64,000 nt of DNA from Ignavibacteriota bacterium (GTDB taxonomy: Bacteria > Bacteroidota > Ignavibacteria > Ignavibacteriales > Melioribacteraceae). Within the stretch, counting starts at the first letter, position 1; each line of letters begins with the position of its first letter. Shown in pieces: positions 1 through 9,957 of the stretch. The notes beneath the pieces were generated by a model. It did not search any database, was not told the origin of the DNA, and was given only the letters and a program-made list of their open reading frames with translations. Location of the stretch: positions 124,001-188,000 of the forward strand of contig PAAX01000002.1 in assembly GCA_002698995.1 (NCBI GenBank), given 5' to 3'. Made by a program: the position numbers and the translations under genes.

Positions 1-1170
1 ATCATTTTCCAAAAGAACAGTTGCATATAAATAATTATTATTTCCCCAAGCAATATTAGTAACTCTGTAATTCATAACTTCATTATAGAATGGTTCATAA
101 TTACCGCTGGAATTTATTCTAATCATCGATGTATTTGGAGCATCAATAGCTAAATAAATATTTTCATCACGATCTAATGTTAATGATTTTGGAATTAACT
201 GTTTATCACCAAAAGTTGAAGTTACATCAAAAAACTTTTCCGGTGTTCCTAATGAGCTAATTGAATTTACCGGTATTTTATAGATACTAAAGTTAGAATC
301 AACTTGAGCTGCAACGTAAAGATTATTATTAAAATAACGCACGGATTCAACACGGTTGAATAAGTTAAACTCATTATATGAAGAATTGGAAGTGTTTATG
401 CCGTAAATAATTCCGTTCCTCGATCCTGACCAAATATTAAGGTCTTTATCAAAATCAAAATCTTTAACTACGGCAGATTCTTTTGGAAGAATGTACAATG
501 GATTAGGATTTGTACTAGGAGCATCATAAGTAAAGACTACCCAAAATATTTCTGTACAAGCATGAAGAGAATTTCCCGGACCCATCTTTAAATTATTCCA
601 AAATGATTCTCCCCCCTTTATTCCATAATCAGTGATTGATCCATTTGGGGTAATCATCATTACATTATCATTAAATACAGATACAAAAAGATTTTCACTT
701 TGATCAACTGTAATTCCCCTATTGATTGTTTTAACATTAGGATCAATTGTAGCATAAAGTTTTACCGGAGCTTTTATTTTGTATACTAATGAATCGCTGA
801 ATAAAGATGAGCCTCTGCTCCACACTTTAATTCCAACTACCGAATCCTTCAGCGCCATCAAATCAGTATTAAGCATCGGAACTCTAACTTTTAACTGTGT
901 AGCTGTTGCTTCAATAATTTCTCCTTTAACACCGTTAAAAGAGACTAAGTTAGAATCATTAAGCAATCCCGGTGCAAAATAATTTCCGTTTATTGTAATT
1001 ACATCAACACCCATATACGCACTATCTGCCGGTTCAATACTTGTAACAACCGGTGGAGGATTATTTCCCGAATTAAAATTCTCATAAAGCGTTGGAGTTG
1101 GTTCTTGACCGCATCCTGTAAAAATTAAGATTAATATTAACAAACTTATTAAACTGATTATCGATTTCAT
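1..1170 (-). CDS. IPT/TIG-domain lipoprotein, C-terminus cut off by window edge
   Basis: Reading the minus strand from an ATG at 1170 gives an open frame of 390 codons that runs off the left edge. It starts with a hydrophobic signal sequence ending in the lipobox-like IFTGC, so it is probably an outer-membrane or periplasmic lipoprotein. Residues about 40-125 (PPVVTSIEPADS onward, with ITINGNYFAPG) look like an IPT/TIG immunoglobulin-like domain. The rest resembles NHL/SMP-30-type beta-propeller repeats (ITVDQSENLFVSVFND, LTLDRDENIYLAID). It is the last visible gene of the run TonB receptor, T9SS protein, PorV-like barrel, lipoprotein, 19 bp after its neighbour. Its substrate is unknown. Confidence 0.85.
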   Translation of the reverse strand, partial: MKSIISLISLLILILIFTGCGQEPTPTLYENFNSGNNPPPVVTSIEPADSAYMGVDVITINGNYFAPGLLNDSNLVSFNGVKGEIIEATATQLKVRVPMLNTDLMALKDSVVGIKVWSRGSSLFSDSLVYKIKAPVKLYATIDPNVKTINRGITVDQSENLFVSVFNDNVMMITPNGSITDYGIKGGESFWNNLKMGPGNSLHACTEIFWVVFTYDAPSTNPNPLYILPKESAVVKDFDFDKDLNIWSGSRNGIIYGINTSNSSYNEFNLFNRVESVRYFNNNLYVAAQVDSNFSIYKIPVNSISSLGTPEKFFDVTSTFGDKQLIPKSLTLDRDENIYLAIDAPNTSMIRINSSGNYEPFYNEVMNYRVTNIAWGNNNYLYATVLLEND

Positions 1171-1189
1171 TTTATCTCCAAAACTAAAA

Positions 1190-2194
1190 TCAGTAACTAA
1201 ATGAAACAGTAAAACGATGCAGGTTATCAAACACGCCAAAATCTGTATAAGCATAATCAAATCCAAAATTTACTCCCATTAAACTTTGCTTGATACCGAT
1301 TCCCGCATTAATTCCCTGTTCATCGGTTGGAGTAATATAACCTGCTCTAAAAGATACTGAATTAAAAAGTGTATATTCCAAACCAATATTTATCTGCTCA
1401 TCATAATCTCTTGGATGAGACGCATCAACAGCAACCAATATTGAATGAGTTTCTTTATCAAATTCTAAAAGGTCACTCATATTCATTGAAAAGCCTATTT
1501 TAAATGTTAGCGGAAGCTGGAAACTTTCTTCAATATATTTAATTTCTTCAGAAAAGTTTCTTATGCTCATACCAAAATTCAAGCTTCTAAATCCAGTACG
1601 ATATATAATACCGAAATCAAAAGCTAAAACATTAGTTTCAAAATTTTCGTAAGAATATCCACCTGAACCGTCAAGCGCAGTTACATGATCACCAAGAGAT
1701 TGGCGAACATATTTAATATTACCTCCGACAGAAAATTTATCGGATAGCGCCTTAGCATACCCAACTCCCATCGAAATTGCTGTTGGTGAAAATGTTCCTA
1801 AATCTTCATAACCGTCAGCCCCTTTTCTTACAGTTCTGTTAAGCTTTCCATAATCAACAGAAGTTAAAGAAAATCCTATGATGCCGTAGTCACCATCAAA
1901 AGGAGCAAAAGAAGCACTGCCGTACATGTAGTTAATGTCTGCTATCCATTCTGTTTGTCCCAATGTAATATCAACAAAATTGGTTTGTCTAGCCATTCCG
2001 GCTGGATTAAAAAACATTGCCATCGAAGAAGATTCAACGGCAGTAACAGCTTCTCCCATTCCGGAAACCCGAGCGCTGTTAGCCACACTTAAAAATTTCA
2101 TGCCGGCTTGAGCTCGTTTTTCTTGTCCCATAAGAGAAGATGTTATTAAAATTAGAATTACTATTAATATTGTTTTTATTTCATATTTTCTCAT
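1190..2194 (-). CDS. PorV/PorQ-family outer-membrane beta-barrel protein
   Basis: This is a signal-peptide protein of 334 residues. The segment MKFLSVANSARVSGMGEA followed by FFNPAGMA is typical of the PorV/PorQ (UPF0164-like) barrels, and the remainder alternates short amphipathic strands and ends in F(T)VSFSY, as an outer-membrane barrel should. In T9SS, PorV shuttles cargo to the attachment complex; many paralogues exist and this one is more likely a locus-specific relative than the core PorV. I chose the ATG at 2194, which has GGTGGG 7 nt upstream; the GTG at 2206 lies inside that site. It sits 17 bp after a T9SS-tailed gene. Confidence 0.85.
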   Translation of the reverse strand: MRKYEIKTILIVILILITSSLMGQEKRAQAGMKFLSVANSARVSGMGEAVTAVESSSMAMFFNPAGMARQTNFVDITLGQTEWIADINYMYGSASFAPFDGDYGIIGFSLTSVDYGKLNRTVRKGADGYEDLGTFSPTAISMGVGYAKALSDKFSVGGNIKYVRQSLGDHVTALDGSGGYSYENFETNVLAFDFGIIYRTGFRSLNFGMSIRNFSEEIKYIEESFQLPLTFKIGFSMNMSDLLEFDKETHSILVAVDASHPRDYDEQINIGLEYTLFNSVSFRAGYITPTDEQGINAGIGIKQSLMGVNFGFDYAYTDFGVFDNLHRFTVSFSY

Positions 2195-2211
2195 TGTATT
2201 ACCCACCAGAG

Positions 2212-4299
2212 TTATCGGATAACTACAAATTTTACAATTTCTCTATCACCGGTTTTGTCATCAGTAATAACCGCAATATAGAGCCCACTTACAACAAATT
2301 GATTAGATGAAGTAGTTGAGTACCAGAAAGCTGCACCGCTTCCGTCATTATGATTTATAGTATCTATCAACTCTCCAATCTCAGAATATATTTTAATTGT
2401 GCATTCACCGGGAATATTTACAAAAGCTAATTTATTCTCTTCCCCGGGATAAAGTAAATTATTCGGATCAGCAGAAATAATATAAGGATTAGGAACTACT
2501 CTTACGTTACTTGTAAGTTTATCTGCACCGGGAGTTTTTTTAGTAGCAGGTGCATAAGTCTGTGCAAAAAATCTGCTGCTTTTTATTTTATGATTAGGAA
2601 TATTTAATGCAGGATTTCCCGGAATTTCATTTCCAATAGCTTGTATATAATAATAGTAAGCAGTATTCAATGAAATTGCTGTATCTTGAAATGTTCTTGC
2701 ATCTGCAGGAAGTGTTGCAGCTAATTCATATTTAGAGTAATACTCATTGCTTGCATAACCAACTACTTGTTCGGTAGAAGTTCTATAAATCTCAAAACCA
2801 GTAACAGCTCCTCCGTTTGAAGGATCGAATTCCCAGCTTAAATCAATTCTTCCACCTGCTGATTGCACGGTAAAATTTGAAGGAGGAAGCGGAGGTTTAG
2901 GTAAATTCCAATCATTGTCATAAGCATCTTTTGCTCTCTTAAATGTTTGGAAAAGTGAATCCTTACCGGAAAGTGCAATTTCATTTTTTTCCAATGCACT
3001 AATAACACCATCCTTAAATTTTTTACCGACTTCAATAGCTTTATCTCTGCTGATTCCGGCAACAGCTTCCACTATAACAATTCTTACGCTATCTCCGGGA
3101 GCCATATCATAAGGTCCATATCCGTTTGCCATCGAATAACCGGCACCATTTTGTGATCCTTTACTCGGATCATTTTGAGGCTGAGCATAATTACCGGAAG
3201 GTTCGATTAATTCTGCATGTCTTTTATTTGGATGACCTTTACTAATCCATTCATATTCTTCAGCCATTCTTGCATCATTAAACGCACTGTTATTAAAATT
3301 TATTTTATGATCTGAAGAAATATAAAAAGTAGTAGAAGGCTGCGAAGGATCGTCAGAAGGATCATTTGGTGATTTATCAGCATGCAATGTCATTAAACCC
3401 AAAAATTGAGCTGCGCCTAATCTTCCGACAGTATCGGCATCATCAATAACAGCACCCCATCCTTCATCAGGATGAAATATAGGAGCACCAATATTATCAT
3501 ACTCATTAAAATCATTATACTTACCGTGCCATGCAAATTGAAATCTAAGATTATCCGGATTATCAGCATCAACTCTTCCATCACCGCGTGCATCCAGCAT
3601 AGTATTAACACCCCAGCCTGCAGAATTTCCTAATAAAAATCTTACTTCTCTAACAATTGAATATCTTCCTTGAAAATAAAAATAAACTCCTTCAAGAGGA
3701 TTATTCGGTCTTTCTATTTCTGCATCACCGTCAATGTTTCCGCTATTGATAAAGGTATATTCGGTAACAATATAATTATTGTGATATTCATTACTGAATT
3801 GAAATATCTTTCTTTTCATTGTTATACCCATTTGGGTATTTACTTCATTATAAATAACTCTATCGGCAAAAAGATTTTCATCAACATCTTCTTCGGTGAT
3901 TTCAACAAATTTTGAATAAGATTCTACACCATCAACAAAAACTGGAGTCGGCATAAAGTCGCTTTTCAATTCAAACTTAACCGGGAAAAATTCATCCGCA
4001 CCGGTTACTCTTGGACCAACATGAACAACTTTAAAATCTCTGAAAGTACCTTCTAATTCAGTAAAATTTTTGGCACCAATCCATAATCCTCTGGCGCATT
4101 GCATATCTTGATAATTATACTGTGCGGGCCATTGCATACCGAACTGCTGTATCGGCTGAAATCCATGTTCACGTTCACCACCAATTTCGGAGTACCAATT
4201 GTGAAGCGTACCGACAGACATCCACTTGTTAACATACTGAGCATTCAGAGTAAAGAATGCAGAAAATAAAATCAGTATTATTATTTTTTTTAATTTCAT
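2212..4299 (-). CDS. Secreted FN3-containing protein with T9SS-type C-terminal tail
   Basis: About 695 residues with a signal peptide ending in FTLNAQ. The first 460 residues are of no family I recognise, with many aromatic and Asp-rich loops. Residues about 475-580 (PPSNFTVQSAGGRIDLSWEFD onward) form a fibronectin type III domain. The last 90 residues start with VRVVPNPYI and contain a GELIDTI strand pair, the pattern of T9SS or FlgD-like C-terminal domains in this phylum. The ATG at 4299 has GAGG 5-6 nt upstream; the TTG at 4332 overlaps the previous stop and is less likely. Co-transcribed with the TonB receptor before it and the PorV-like gene after it, it may be the surface binding partner of the receptor (inferred). 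Confidence 0.8.
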   Translation of the reverse strand: MKLKKIIILILFSAFFTLNAQYVNKWMSVGTLHNWYSEIGGEREHGFQPIQQFGMQWPAQYNYQDMQCARGLWIGAKNFTELEGTFRDFKVVHVGPRVTGADEFFPVKFELKSDFMPTPVFVDGVESYSKFVEITEEDVDENLFADRVIYNEVNTQMGITMKRKIFQFSNEYHNNYIVTEYTFINSGNIDGDAEIERPNNPLEGVYFYFQGRYSIVREVRFLLGNSAGWGVNTMLDARGDGRVDADNPDNLRFQFAWHGKYNDFNEYDNIGAPIFHPDEGWGAVIDDADTVGRLGAAQFLGLMTLHADKSPNDPSDDPSQPSTTFYISSDHKINFNNSAFNDARMAEEYEWISKGHPNKRHAELIEPSGNYAQPQNDPSKGSQNGAGYSMANGYGPYDMAPGDSVRIVIVEAVAGISRDKAIEVGKKFKDGVISALEKNEIALSGKDSLFQTFKRAKDAYDNDWNLPKPPLPPSNFTVQSAGGRIDLSWEFDPSNGGAVTGFEIYRTSTEQVVGYASNEYYSKYELAATLPADARTFQDTAISLNTAYYYYIQAIGNEIPGNPALNIPNHKIKSSRFFAQTYAPATKKTPGADKLTSNVRVVPNPYIISADPNNLLYPGEENKLAFVNIPGECTIKIYSEIGELIDTINHNDGSGAAFWYSTTSSNQFVVSGLYIAVITDDKTGDREIVKFVVIR

Positions 4300-4321
4300 T
4301 TTATCCTCACAAACCTCTTTA

Positions 4322-7300
4322 CTATAGAGCAAAATTAAGTTTCAATCCGAAATAAATATCTCTATTTCCTAAGAAGGAGAAAAACTCTTGATTAGGCATA
4401 TCGATATATGCTTTATCCTCAAGAATTTTATCCATTTTACTTTGATCTACTTTTGACCAGCCGCTGCCGTCGTTCTGCATATATTGACCAGAGGCTGCAT
4501 CGAAATAAATATTTCCTAATCTTAAATCATTTTGTGAAACGGTATTTACATTATTAACCGCAATTATAGGAACAAATTCTGCACCGTTTCTTCTGTAATC
4601 TCCTGGTTGATCATCACCCGGAATATTTACATAACCATAATTTCCTTGTATTGCACTTTCCGGTAGATGCAATGATTTGAAATATGAATCATGATCATTT
4701 TTATCTGTAAAACCTGTAAATGAAAGTCTCTTTGTATTAAATACATTATCAACCTGAACAAACAACTGCATACCAACAGGACCAAAATCAAAATCTTTAC
4801 TTAGTCTAATGTTCACATTAAAATAATCTTTGAATTGAACATTATTTACAATTCCTCCAATGGCTGATCCGCCCGTCCAAGTGTAATAAGATCCCGCTTT
4901 CCAGCTTGCAAGAATATTCAATCTAAGATTTTCGAGTGGATAGAATCCGCTGAATTTAGGACCAAATTCTACAGGAGTAAAGAAATCAACATTTGCTCTT
5001 GCATAAGGACGAGGTATTGGTCTTGCCTGATAATGCCAAGTACTTGTTCTTTCGTAATCTCTTTGTTCGGTAGGACTTTGATAATAGCTTCCCCAGCCAA
5101 ATCGTCCGCTTGTAGAAACCATATAAGTATAATTTAGGAATCCTTGAACCCATGCTCCTCTATTTTTTGTAATAGTAGCTTCAAAGCCTCTAATATCACT
5201 GTATTGAACAGGTTCACTTTTACTATAGTTTACTTTTCCATCTCTGCTGATATATTCAATTGTTCTTGATTCATTACTTACATCTTTGTAATAACCTGTT
5301 AATCTTACCAAAAATTGATCTAATAAATTTTGTTCGTAGCCCAATTCATAAGCAATAGTTTTTGGAAAATCAGCTTGAGGATTTGCTATAGTAGTTAAAC
5401 CACCGGTATAATCATTTTCAATTCTGAATAAATGTTCAGGTGTTGGAAGTGTTCTGAAATGTCCGTAATTAAAGAATAACTTACTATTTTCAGTTATCGG
5501 GAAAGCAACACCTAATCTAGGACTTATAGTAACTTGACTTTCCAATTGAGTTTTTTGAAGCAGTTGATTTCTTACAGCAAAATTTTCAGCGGCAAAGGCT
5601 TCATCATAAGGATTGTAAATCCACCAATTACCGTTAGGATCTGAATAATCAACACGAACGCCAATATTAGCAACCATAGCTTCGAACTCAAGTTTATCTT
5701 GAACATATAAAGAAGCTTGAATTGGGAAGGTTGTCCATCTGTTATAAATATTTGAAGTAGTTCTCTCTTCAGAAAATCTGCCGAAGCTTGTTTCGTTATG
5801 AGTGTATTGAAGTTCGAAACCGGCTTTAATATTATTATAATTATCTAACTGACTTGTAATGTCAAATTTCATTTTATAATATCTAACATAACTGCTGTCT
5901 CTTGAAGTACTCATAGGAGCACCCATAAACATTCCGTCTATACCATCTGAAGATCCGTCAAAAAATCCAAAAGGAGCTTCATCTACCCAGTAATTATTTC
6001 CAAATCTCTTAATTGGTGAAGTATCTCTTGCTCTGCCTGGATTTGTGCTGTAATCGGATGCAAATGAGTTTAATGTTACTTCATAAAAAGTAGTTGGATT
6101 AATTACATGAGTTAACTTTGCCGCCAGACTGTTTCTAATTACTTCTGTAGGAGCCCAGTAACCTTCAACAAACAATCTTGTATCTAAAAATGAAGCTTGA
6201 CTTATTTGTGATGCAATACTGTATGGTGATCTAAAAATTCCAGGATTACCGTACATACTTGTATTTGTACCTCTTTCAATTCCGTAAAGACCTTCAACCA
6301 TTAACTTCATTCCGGTTGTAATATCGGAAGTAAATTTTGCAGAAAAGCTTTCATCCAAATATCTGTCTCTAGATAAAGGAACGATGTACATTTCAGATAC
6401 TTTTCTGTATGAAGCAAAAAATCTTAAATTACCAAGTTCTTCAGAAACAAAAGGAACCGGTCCGCCGAAGCTCATATCAAAATCATAATCTCCTTCATCA
6501 ATATCTAAATTTCTTCTATGCTGCCATAAAAAGAGATCGCGTGCTGCTTCGGGAGTTAAATCATCATTCGGATTATCATTTTGAAGTGTACGTTCTGCAA
6601 TTACATTCCAGCCTTCAAAAGTTGGATATTGTTTTTGAGTAAATTCATCCCAAGATCCGTTTTCAGTTCCAACGAATGCAACTGCCGGATCCACAAAAGG
6701 TCTTATATAATATGAATTATAAGAATGTGGTGAATGTCCGAATCTTTTTTGATCGGTAGGAGAATATCTGCTAATAAAACTAAAAGTGTATTTATTTTTA
6801 TCTCCTTCCTTTGTAACAACATTAATTAAACCGGAACGAATATCGCCAAACTCGGCATTAAATCCACCGGTTTTAATTTGTATTTGATCAATAGAAGTGA
6901 AACTAACGCCGGAATAAGGAGTATTGTCTCTGCCATCTCTCATCGAAACACCATTAAGTAAAAATGCGGTTTCATTAGAAGATCCGCCCCTTATTGATTC
7001 ACCTTCAATACCGGCTTGCAAACCAACAACACTTTGCACATCTACTACCGGTAGATTTTCAATTTCTTTTACATTTAAGTTAACGCCGCTTGACGAAACA
7101 TCTTTTTGAACAATTGGTGTTTTAGCAATAACAACAACTTCACTTGTTTCTAAAGTTTCTTCCTTTAGTTCAAAATCAACAATAGTGGTTTGATCGATAT
7201 TTACTCTTACATCAACTGTTCTCGATTTAGCAAAACCAACCATTGAAGCCACAACAGTATAAGTTCCGGGAGGCACATTAAGAATAGTATACTTACCGTC

Positions 7301-7474
7301 AATATCGGTTGCTGCACCAAGTGTTGTTCCATCAACAATTACGTTAACACCAATCAGAACTTCACCTGTTCTTGAATCTTTAATTTGACCGGATATTTTA
7401 CCGGTAGTACTTGCAAAGTTAACATTTACAAGAATAAACAAAGATAACAAGGAAGCGAGGAATCTCAGCTTCAT
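4322..7474 (-). CDS. TonB-dependent receptor with N-terminal carboxypeptidase-regulatory-like domain
   Basis: A 1050-residue outer-membrane transporter. Signal peptide to about residue 22; residues 25-105 form a CarboxypepD_reg-like domain (GKISGQIKDSRTGEVLIGVNV, then GKYTILNVPPGTYTV); residues about 125-225 are the plug (ENLPVVDVQSVVGLQAGIEG, SIRGGSSNETAFLLNGV, GGFNAEFGDIRSGLINVVTK); the rest is a TonB-type barrel that ends in FGLKLNFAL, with terminal Leu rather than the commoner Phe. AGGAGAAATTGAG precedes the ATG. It heads a run with a T9SS protein, a PorV-like barrel and a lipoprotein, an arrangement like SusC/SusD-type uptake loci but without a SusD homologue. Its ligand cannot be read from the sequence. 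Confidence 0.93.
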   Translation of the reverse strand: MKLRFLASLLSLFILVNVNFASTTGKISGQIKDSRTGEVLIGVNVIVDGTTLGAATDIDGKYTILNVPPGTYTVVASMVGFAKSRTVDVRVNIDQTTIVDFELKEETLETSEVVVIAKTPIVQKDVSSSGVNLNVKEIENLPVVDVQSVVGLQAGIEGESIRGGSSNETAFLLNGVSMRDGRDNTPYSGVSFTSIDQIQIKTGGFNAEFGDIRSGLINVVTKEGDKNKYTFSFISRYSPTDQKRFGHSPHSYNSYYIRPFVDPAVAFVGTENGSWDEFTQKQYPTFEGWNVIAERTLQNDNPNDDLTPEAARDLFLWQHRRNLDIDEGDYDFDMSFGGPVPFVSEELGNLRFFASYRKVSEMYIVPLSRDRYLDESFSAKFTSDITTGMKLMVEGLYGIERGTNTSMYGNPGIFRSPYSIASQISQASFLDTRLFVEGYWAPTEVIRNSLAAKLTHVINPTTFYEVTLNSFASDYSTNPGRARDTSPIKRFGNNYWVDEAPFGFFDGSSDGIDGMFMGAPMSTSRDSSYVRYYKMKFDITSQLDNYNNIKAGFELQYTHNETSFGRFSEERTTSNIYNRWTTFPIQASLYVQDKLEFEAMVANIGVRVDYSDPNGNWWIYNPYDEAFAAENFAVRNQLLQKTQLESQVTISPRLGVAFPITENSKLFFNYGHFRTLPTPEHLFRIENDYTGGLTTIANPQADFPKTIAYELGYEQNLLDQFLVRLTGYYKDVSNESRTIEYISRDGKVNYSKSEPVQYSDIRGFEATITKNRGAWVQGFLNYTYMVSTSGRFGWGSYYQSPTEQRDYERTSTWHYQARPIPRPYARANVDFFTPVEFGPKFSGFYPLENLRLNILASWKAGSYYTWTGGSAIGGIVNNVQFKDYFNVNIRLSKDFDFGPVGMQLFVQVDNVFNTKRLSFTGFTDKNDHDSYFKSLHLPESAIQGNYGYVNIPGDDQPGDYRRNGAEFVPIIAVNNVNTVSQNDLRLGNIYFDAASGQYMQNDGSGWSKVDQSKMDKILEDKAYIDMPNQEFFSFLGNRDIYFGLKLNFAL

Positions 7475-7500
7475 CTCAATTTCTCCTATAATTCGAAAAA

Positions 7501-9846
7501 TTATTTCAACAGCATCATCTTGTTAGTTAATACTTTTGAATCTGCTCTAAGTATATATATATAAATTCCGCTTGGAAGTCCTTCAGCATTAAATTCTACA
7601 TTATGTTCTCCAATGCTCATCGTTCCGTTAACTAAAGTTCTAACTTCTCTTCCTAAAACATCGTACACTTTTAAAGATACATTTTGAGTTTGCGGAATAT
7701 AAAATTTAATTGTTGTTGCCGGATTAAACGGATTAGGATAATTCTGTTCCAGCTTAAAACTATAAATTGAAAATTCATCATCAACATCAACTTGATCATC
7801 AGTTAAAAACTTATAATCAGTTGACCATAAGCTTTTTCCGTATTCATTATAAGCACTTACATGCCATGAGTAAATTGTATTAATCTGTAACCCTTCTGCA
7901 TAAAATGTTGTATCTGTTAAACCGGAAGAATCAACCACTATTGTTTCAGGTAAAATTGATAAGCTTCTGGCAAGTTGAATTCTATAAGAAACAGCTCCTT
8001 CAACTTTATGCCAGCCAAGTTCAAGTGAAGTAGGAGCATTTACAGTTTCATCTGAAGGAAATGCTAATAAAGGTGCAACCGGGAATCCGGTTTTAAATGA
8101 TCTTGATTCCGAGAAATCGCTCGATCCGGCTGGATTATGAGCTTTAACTCTCCAGTAGTATGTCTGCTGACCTGCCAATTCAGTAATTGCTGAAGAAGTA
8201 TCTCTTAAATTACTTTTACTAACCACAACATTTTCAAAATCTTGATCCGATGAAATTTGCAAATCATACGAAGAAGAATGAACTGCATAATTCCATTCAA
8301 GATTTGCATTATCAGGTTGATTTTCTGCATTATCTGCAGGGAATGCTAATTGTGGAACTTGAGGTGGTGTAACTTGAACACTTGTCCCCAAAAAGCTTTC
8401 ATTATGATTTCTATCTAATGAAGTTACACTGAAATAGACTGAACCGTTAAGGGATTCATCCTGCTTTGGTGTTATGCTCATTTCACCTGTAATATCTGCA
8501 ATTTTTTTAGGGTCATCTTTATCAATCTCATCTATAAAAGGGGCATCTCCTTTATAAACTACAAACCAACTTCCTTTATCACCATCAGATGCTTCAAGAG
8601 GTTCATCCCACATTAAGTCGGCATAACCGGTTCCGGGCACTCTTTCAAATCTAAGGTTTTCAGGTGGATTTGGGAATATTTGATCTTTCCAATCAAATGA
8701 AGGAAGGAGGGCTTTATATTTGAAATAATTTTCCTTTAGTGAATCTTGTAATCCTTTAGGATTTGAGAATATACTTCTTGTACTGAAGAAAATACTTCCT
8801 TTAACGCCGTCGGTTTGTCTGTTCAATTTAATTTGATTTGGAATTTCTGCAGCAGACCAGTTTGAAACTCTGTAAGCTGCCTGCCCCGGATAAAGATGAC
8901 GTCCGTTCATAACAGAAGCCCACCAAGGAAGCAGTAAACCGTAATCTTGAGCTCCGCCAAAGGGCCAGTATAATTGTGGTGCTAAATAATCAATATATTC
9001 ACCGTTCATCCATGCAACTGCATCGCAATACAAAGGATGACTGTAAGCGGATGTTCCGCTAATTCCCGGAGGAGTACCACTTTTCCAAATTCCAAAAGGA
9101 CTCATTCCAAATTTAACGTGAGGTTTTATACTGTTAATTGCGGAATGTATTCCTTCAATTAACAAATTTACATTATCTCTTCTCCAATCGGCAATATTAT
9201 TAAATCCTCTCGGATCATTAGCAAATGTTTGAGCATCTTCGTTTGTTATTCCAGCCCATGGATAGAAATAATCATCCATATGAACACCGTCAATATCGTA
9301 TCTTGTAACAACATCTGAAATTATTGTAATTATATAATCGCGAACATCTGCTATACCAGGATCAAGAACCGTATCGGAGCCAATACTTAAAACCCATTCG
9401 GGATGTTTATTACTTACGTGATTAGGTGCAAAAGGATATGTGCTGCTGCTTACCTTAACTCTGTATGGATTAAACCATGCATGTAATTCCATACCCCTCT
9501 TATGAACTTCTTGAACTGCAAATTCAAGAGGGTCGTAATAGGGACTAGGAGCACCGCCTTGGGAGCCGGTTAACCAATATGACCATGGTTCAATTTCGGA
9601 ATAATACAAAGCATCGGATTCAGGTCTTACTTGAAAAACTACTACATTTATACCCGACTCTTTCAATTCGTCAAGCATATCAACTAATTGTTCTTTCTGC
9701 AAAGTTGGGTTTGTTGATGAAGGCCAGTCAATTCTGGAAACTGTGGCAATCCATGAACCTCTAAATTCTCTTTTAATTACTTCTTGAGGAAATACTGCGG
9801 TTGTTAAAAACAATAAGGATATAAGGGATAGTAAAAACTTTTTCAT
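7501..9846 (-). CDS. Secreted GHL10-family glycoside hydrolase with T9SS tail
   Basis: About 781 residues. Signal peptide, then REFRGSWIATVSRIDWPSS, which opens the glycosyl-hydrolase-like 10 (GHL10, DUF187/YngK) TIM-barrel domain spanning roughly residues 25-390. Supporting segments are VVFQVRPESDALY, ELHAWFNPYRV and DIDGVHMDDYFYPW, where the Asp pair is a plausible active site. Residues about 400-690 carry three fibronectin-like beta domains, and the end (LEQNYPNPFNPATTIKFYIP to LTNKMMLLK) is a classic T9SS type A sorting domain. I chose ATG 9846, which has AGGAG just upstream; ATG 9861 would place that site inside the gene. Family members act on polysaccharides; the substrate is unknown here. 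It lies 26 bp before the TonB receptor. Confidence 0.9.
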   Translation of the reverse strand: MKKFLLSLISLLFLTTAVFPQEVIKREFRGSWIATVSRIDWPSSTNPTLQKEQLVDMLDELKESGINVVVFQVRPESDALYYSEIEPWSYWLTGSQGGAPSPYYDPLEFAVQEVHKRGMELHAWFNPYRVKVSSSTYPFAPNHVSNKHPEWVLSIGSDTVLDPGIADVRDYIITIISDVVTRYDIDGVHMDDYFYPWAGITNEDAQTFANDPRGFNNIADWRRDNVNLLIEGIHSAINSIKPHVKFGMSPFGIWKSGTPPGISGTSAYSHPLYCDAVAWMNGEYIDYLAPQLYWPFGGAQDYGLLLPWWASVMNGRHLYPGQAAYRVSNWSAAEIPNQIKLNRQTDGVKGSIFFSTRSIFSNPKGLQDSLKENYFKYKALLPSFDWKDQIFPNPPENLRFERVPGTGYADLMWDEPLEASDGDKGSWFVVYKGDAPFIDEIDKDDPKKIADITGEMSITPKQDESLNGSVYFSVTSLDRNHNESFLGTSVQVTPPQVPQLAFPADNAENQPDNANLEWNYAVHSSSYDLQISSDQDFENVVVSKSNLRDTSSAITELAGQQTYYWRVKAHNPAGSSDFSESRSFKTGFPVAPLLAFPSDETVNAPTSLELGWHKVEGAVSYRIQLARSLSILPETIVVDSSGLTDTTFYAEGLQINTIYSWHVSAYNEYGKSLWSTDYKFLTDDQVDVDDEFSIYSFKLEQNYPNPFNPATTIKFYIPQTQNVSLKVYDVLGREVRTLVNGTMSIGEHNVEFNAEGLPSGIYIYILRADSKVLTNKMMLLK

Positions 9847-9905
9847 TTGTCTCCTGCACATAAAATTGGACTACAAAGTTATCAAAACTAAAATATACTG
9901 TAAAC

Positions 9906-9937
9906 ATAAAAAGGAGCTGCATATCAACTGCAGCTCC
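9906..9937 (-). terminator. Rho-independent terminator after the 1662-residue T9SS protein
   Basis: On the minus strand a perfect 9-bp stem (GGAGCTGCA with TGCAGCTCC, 7-nt loop) is followed by TTTTTATG. It lies about 20 bp past the stop at 9958 and separates that gene from the GHL10 gene. Confidence 0.85.
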
Positions 9938-9957
9938 CTTCAAAGATAATTTATGTA

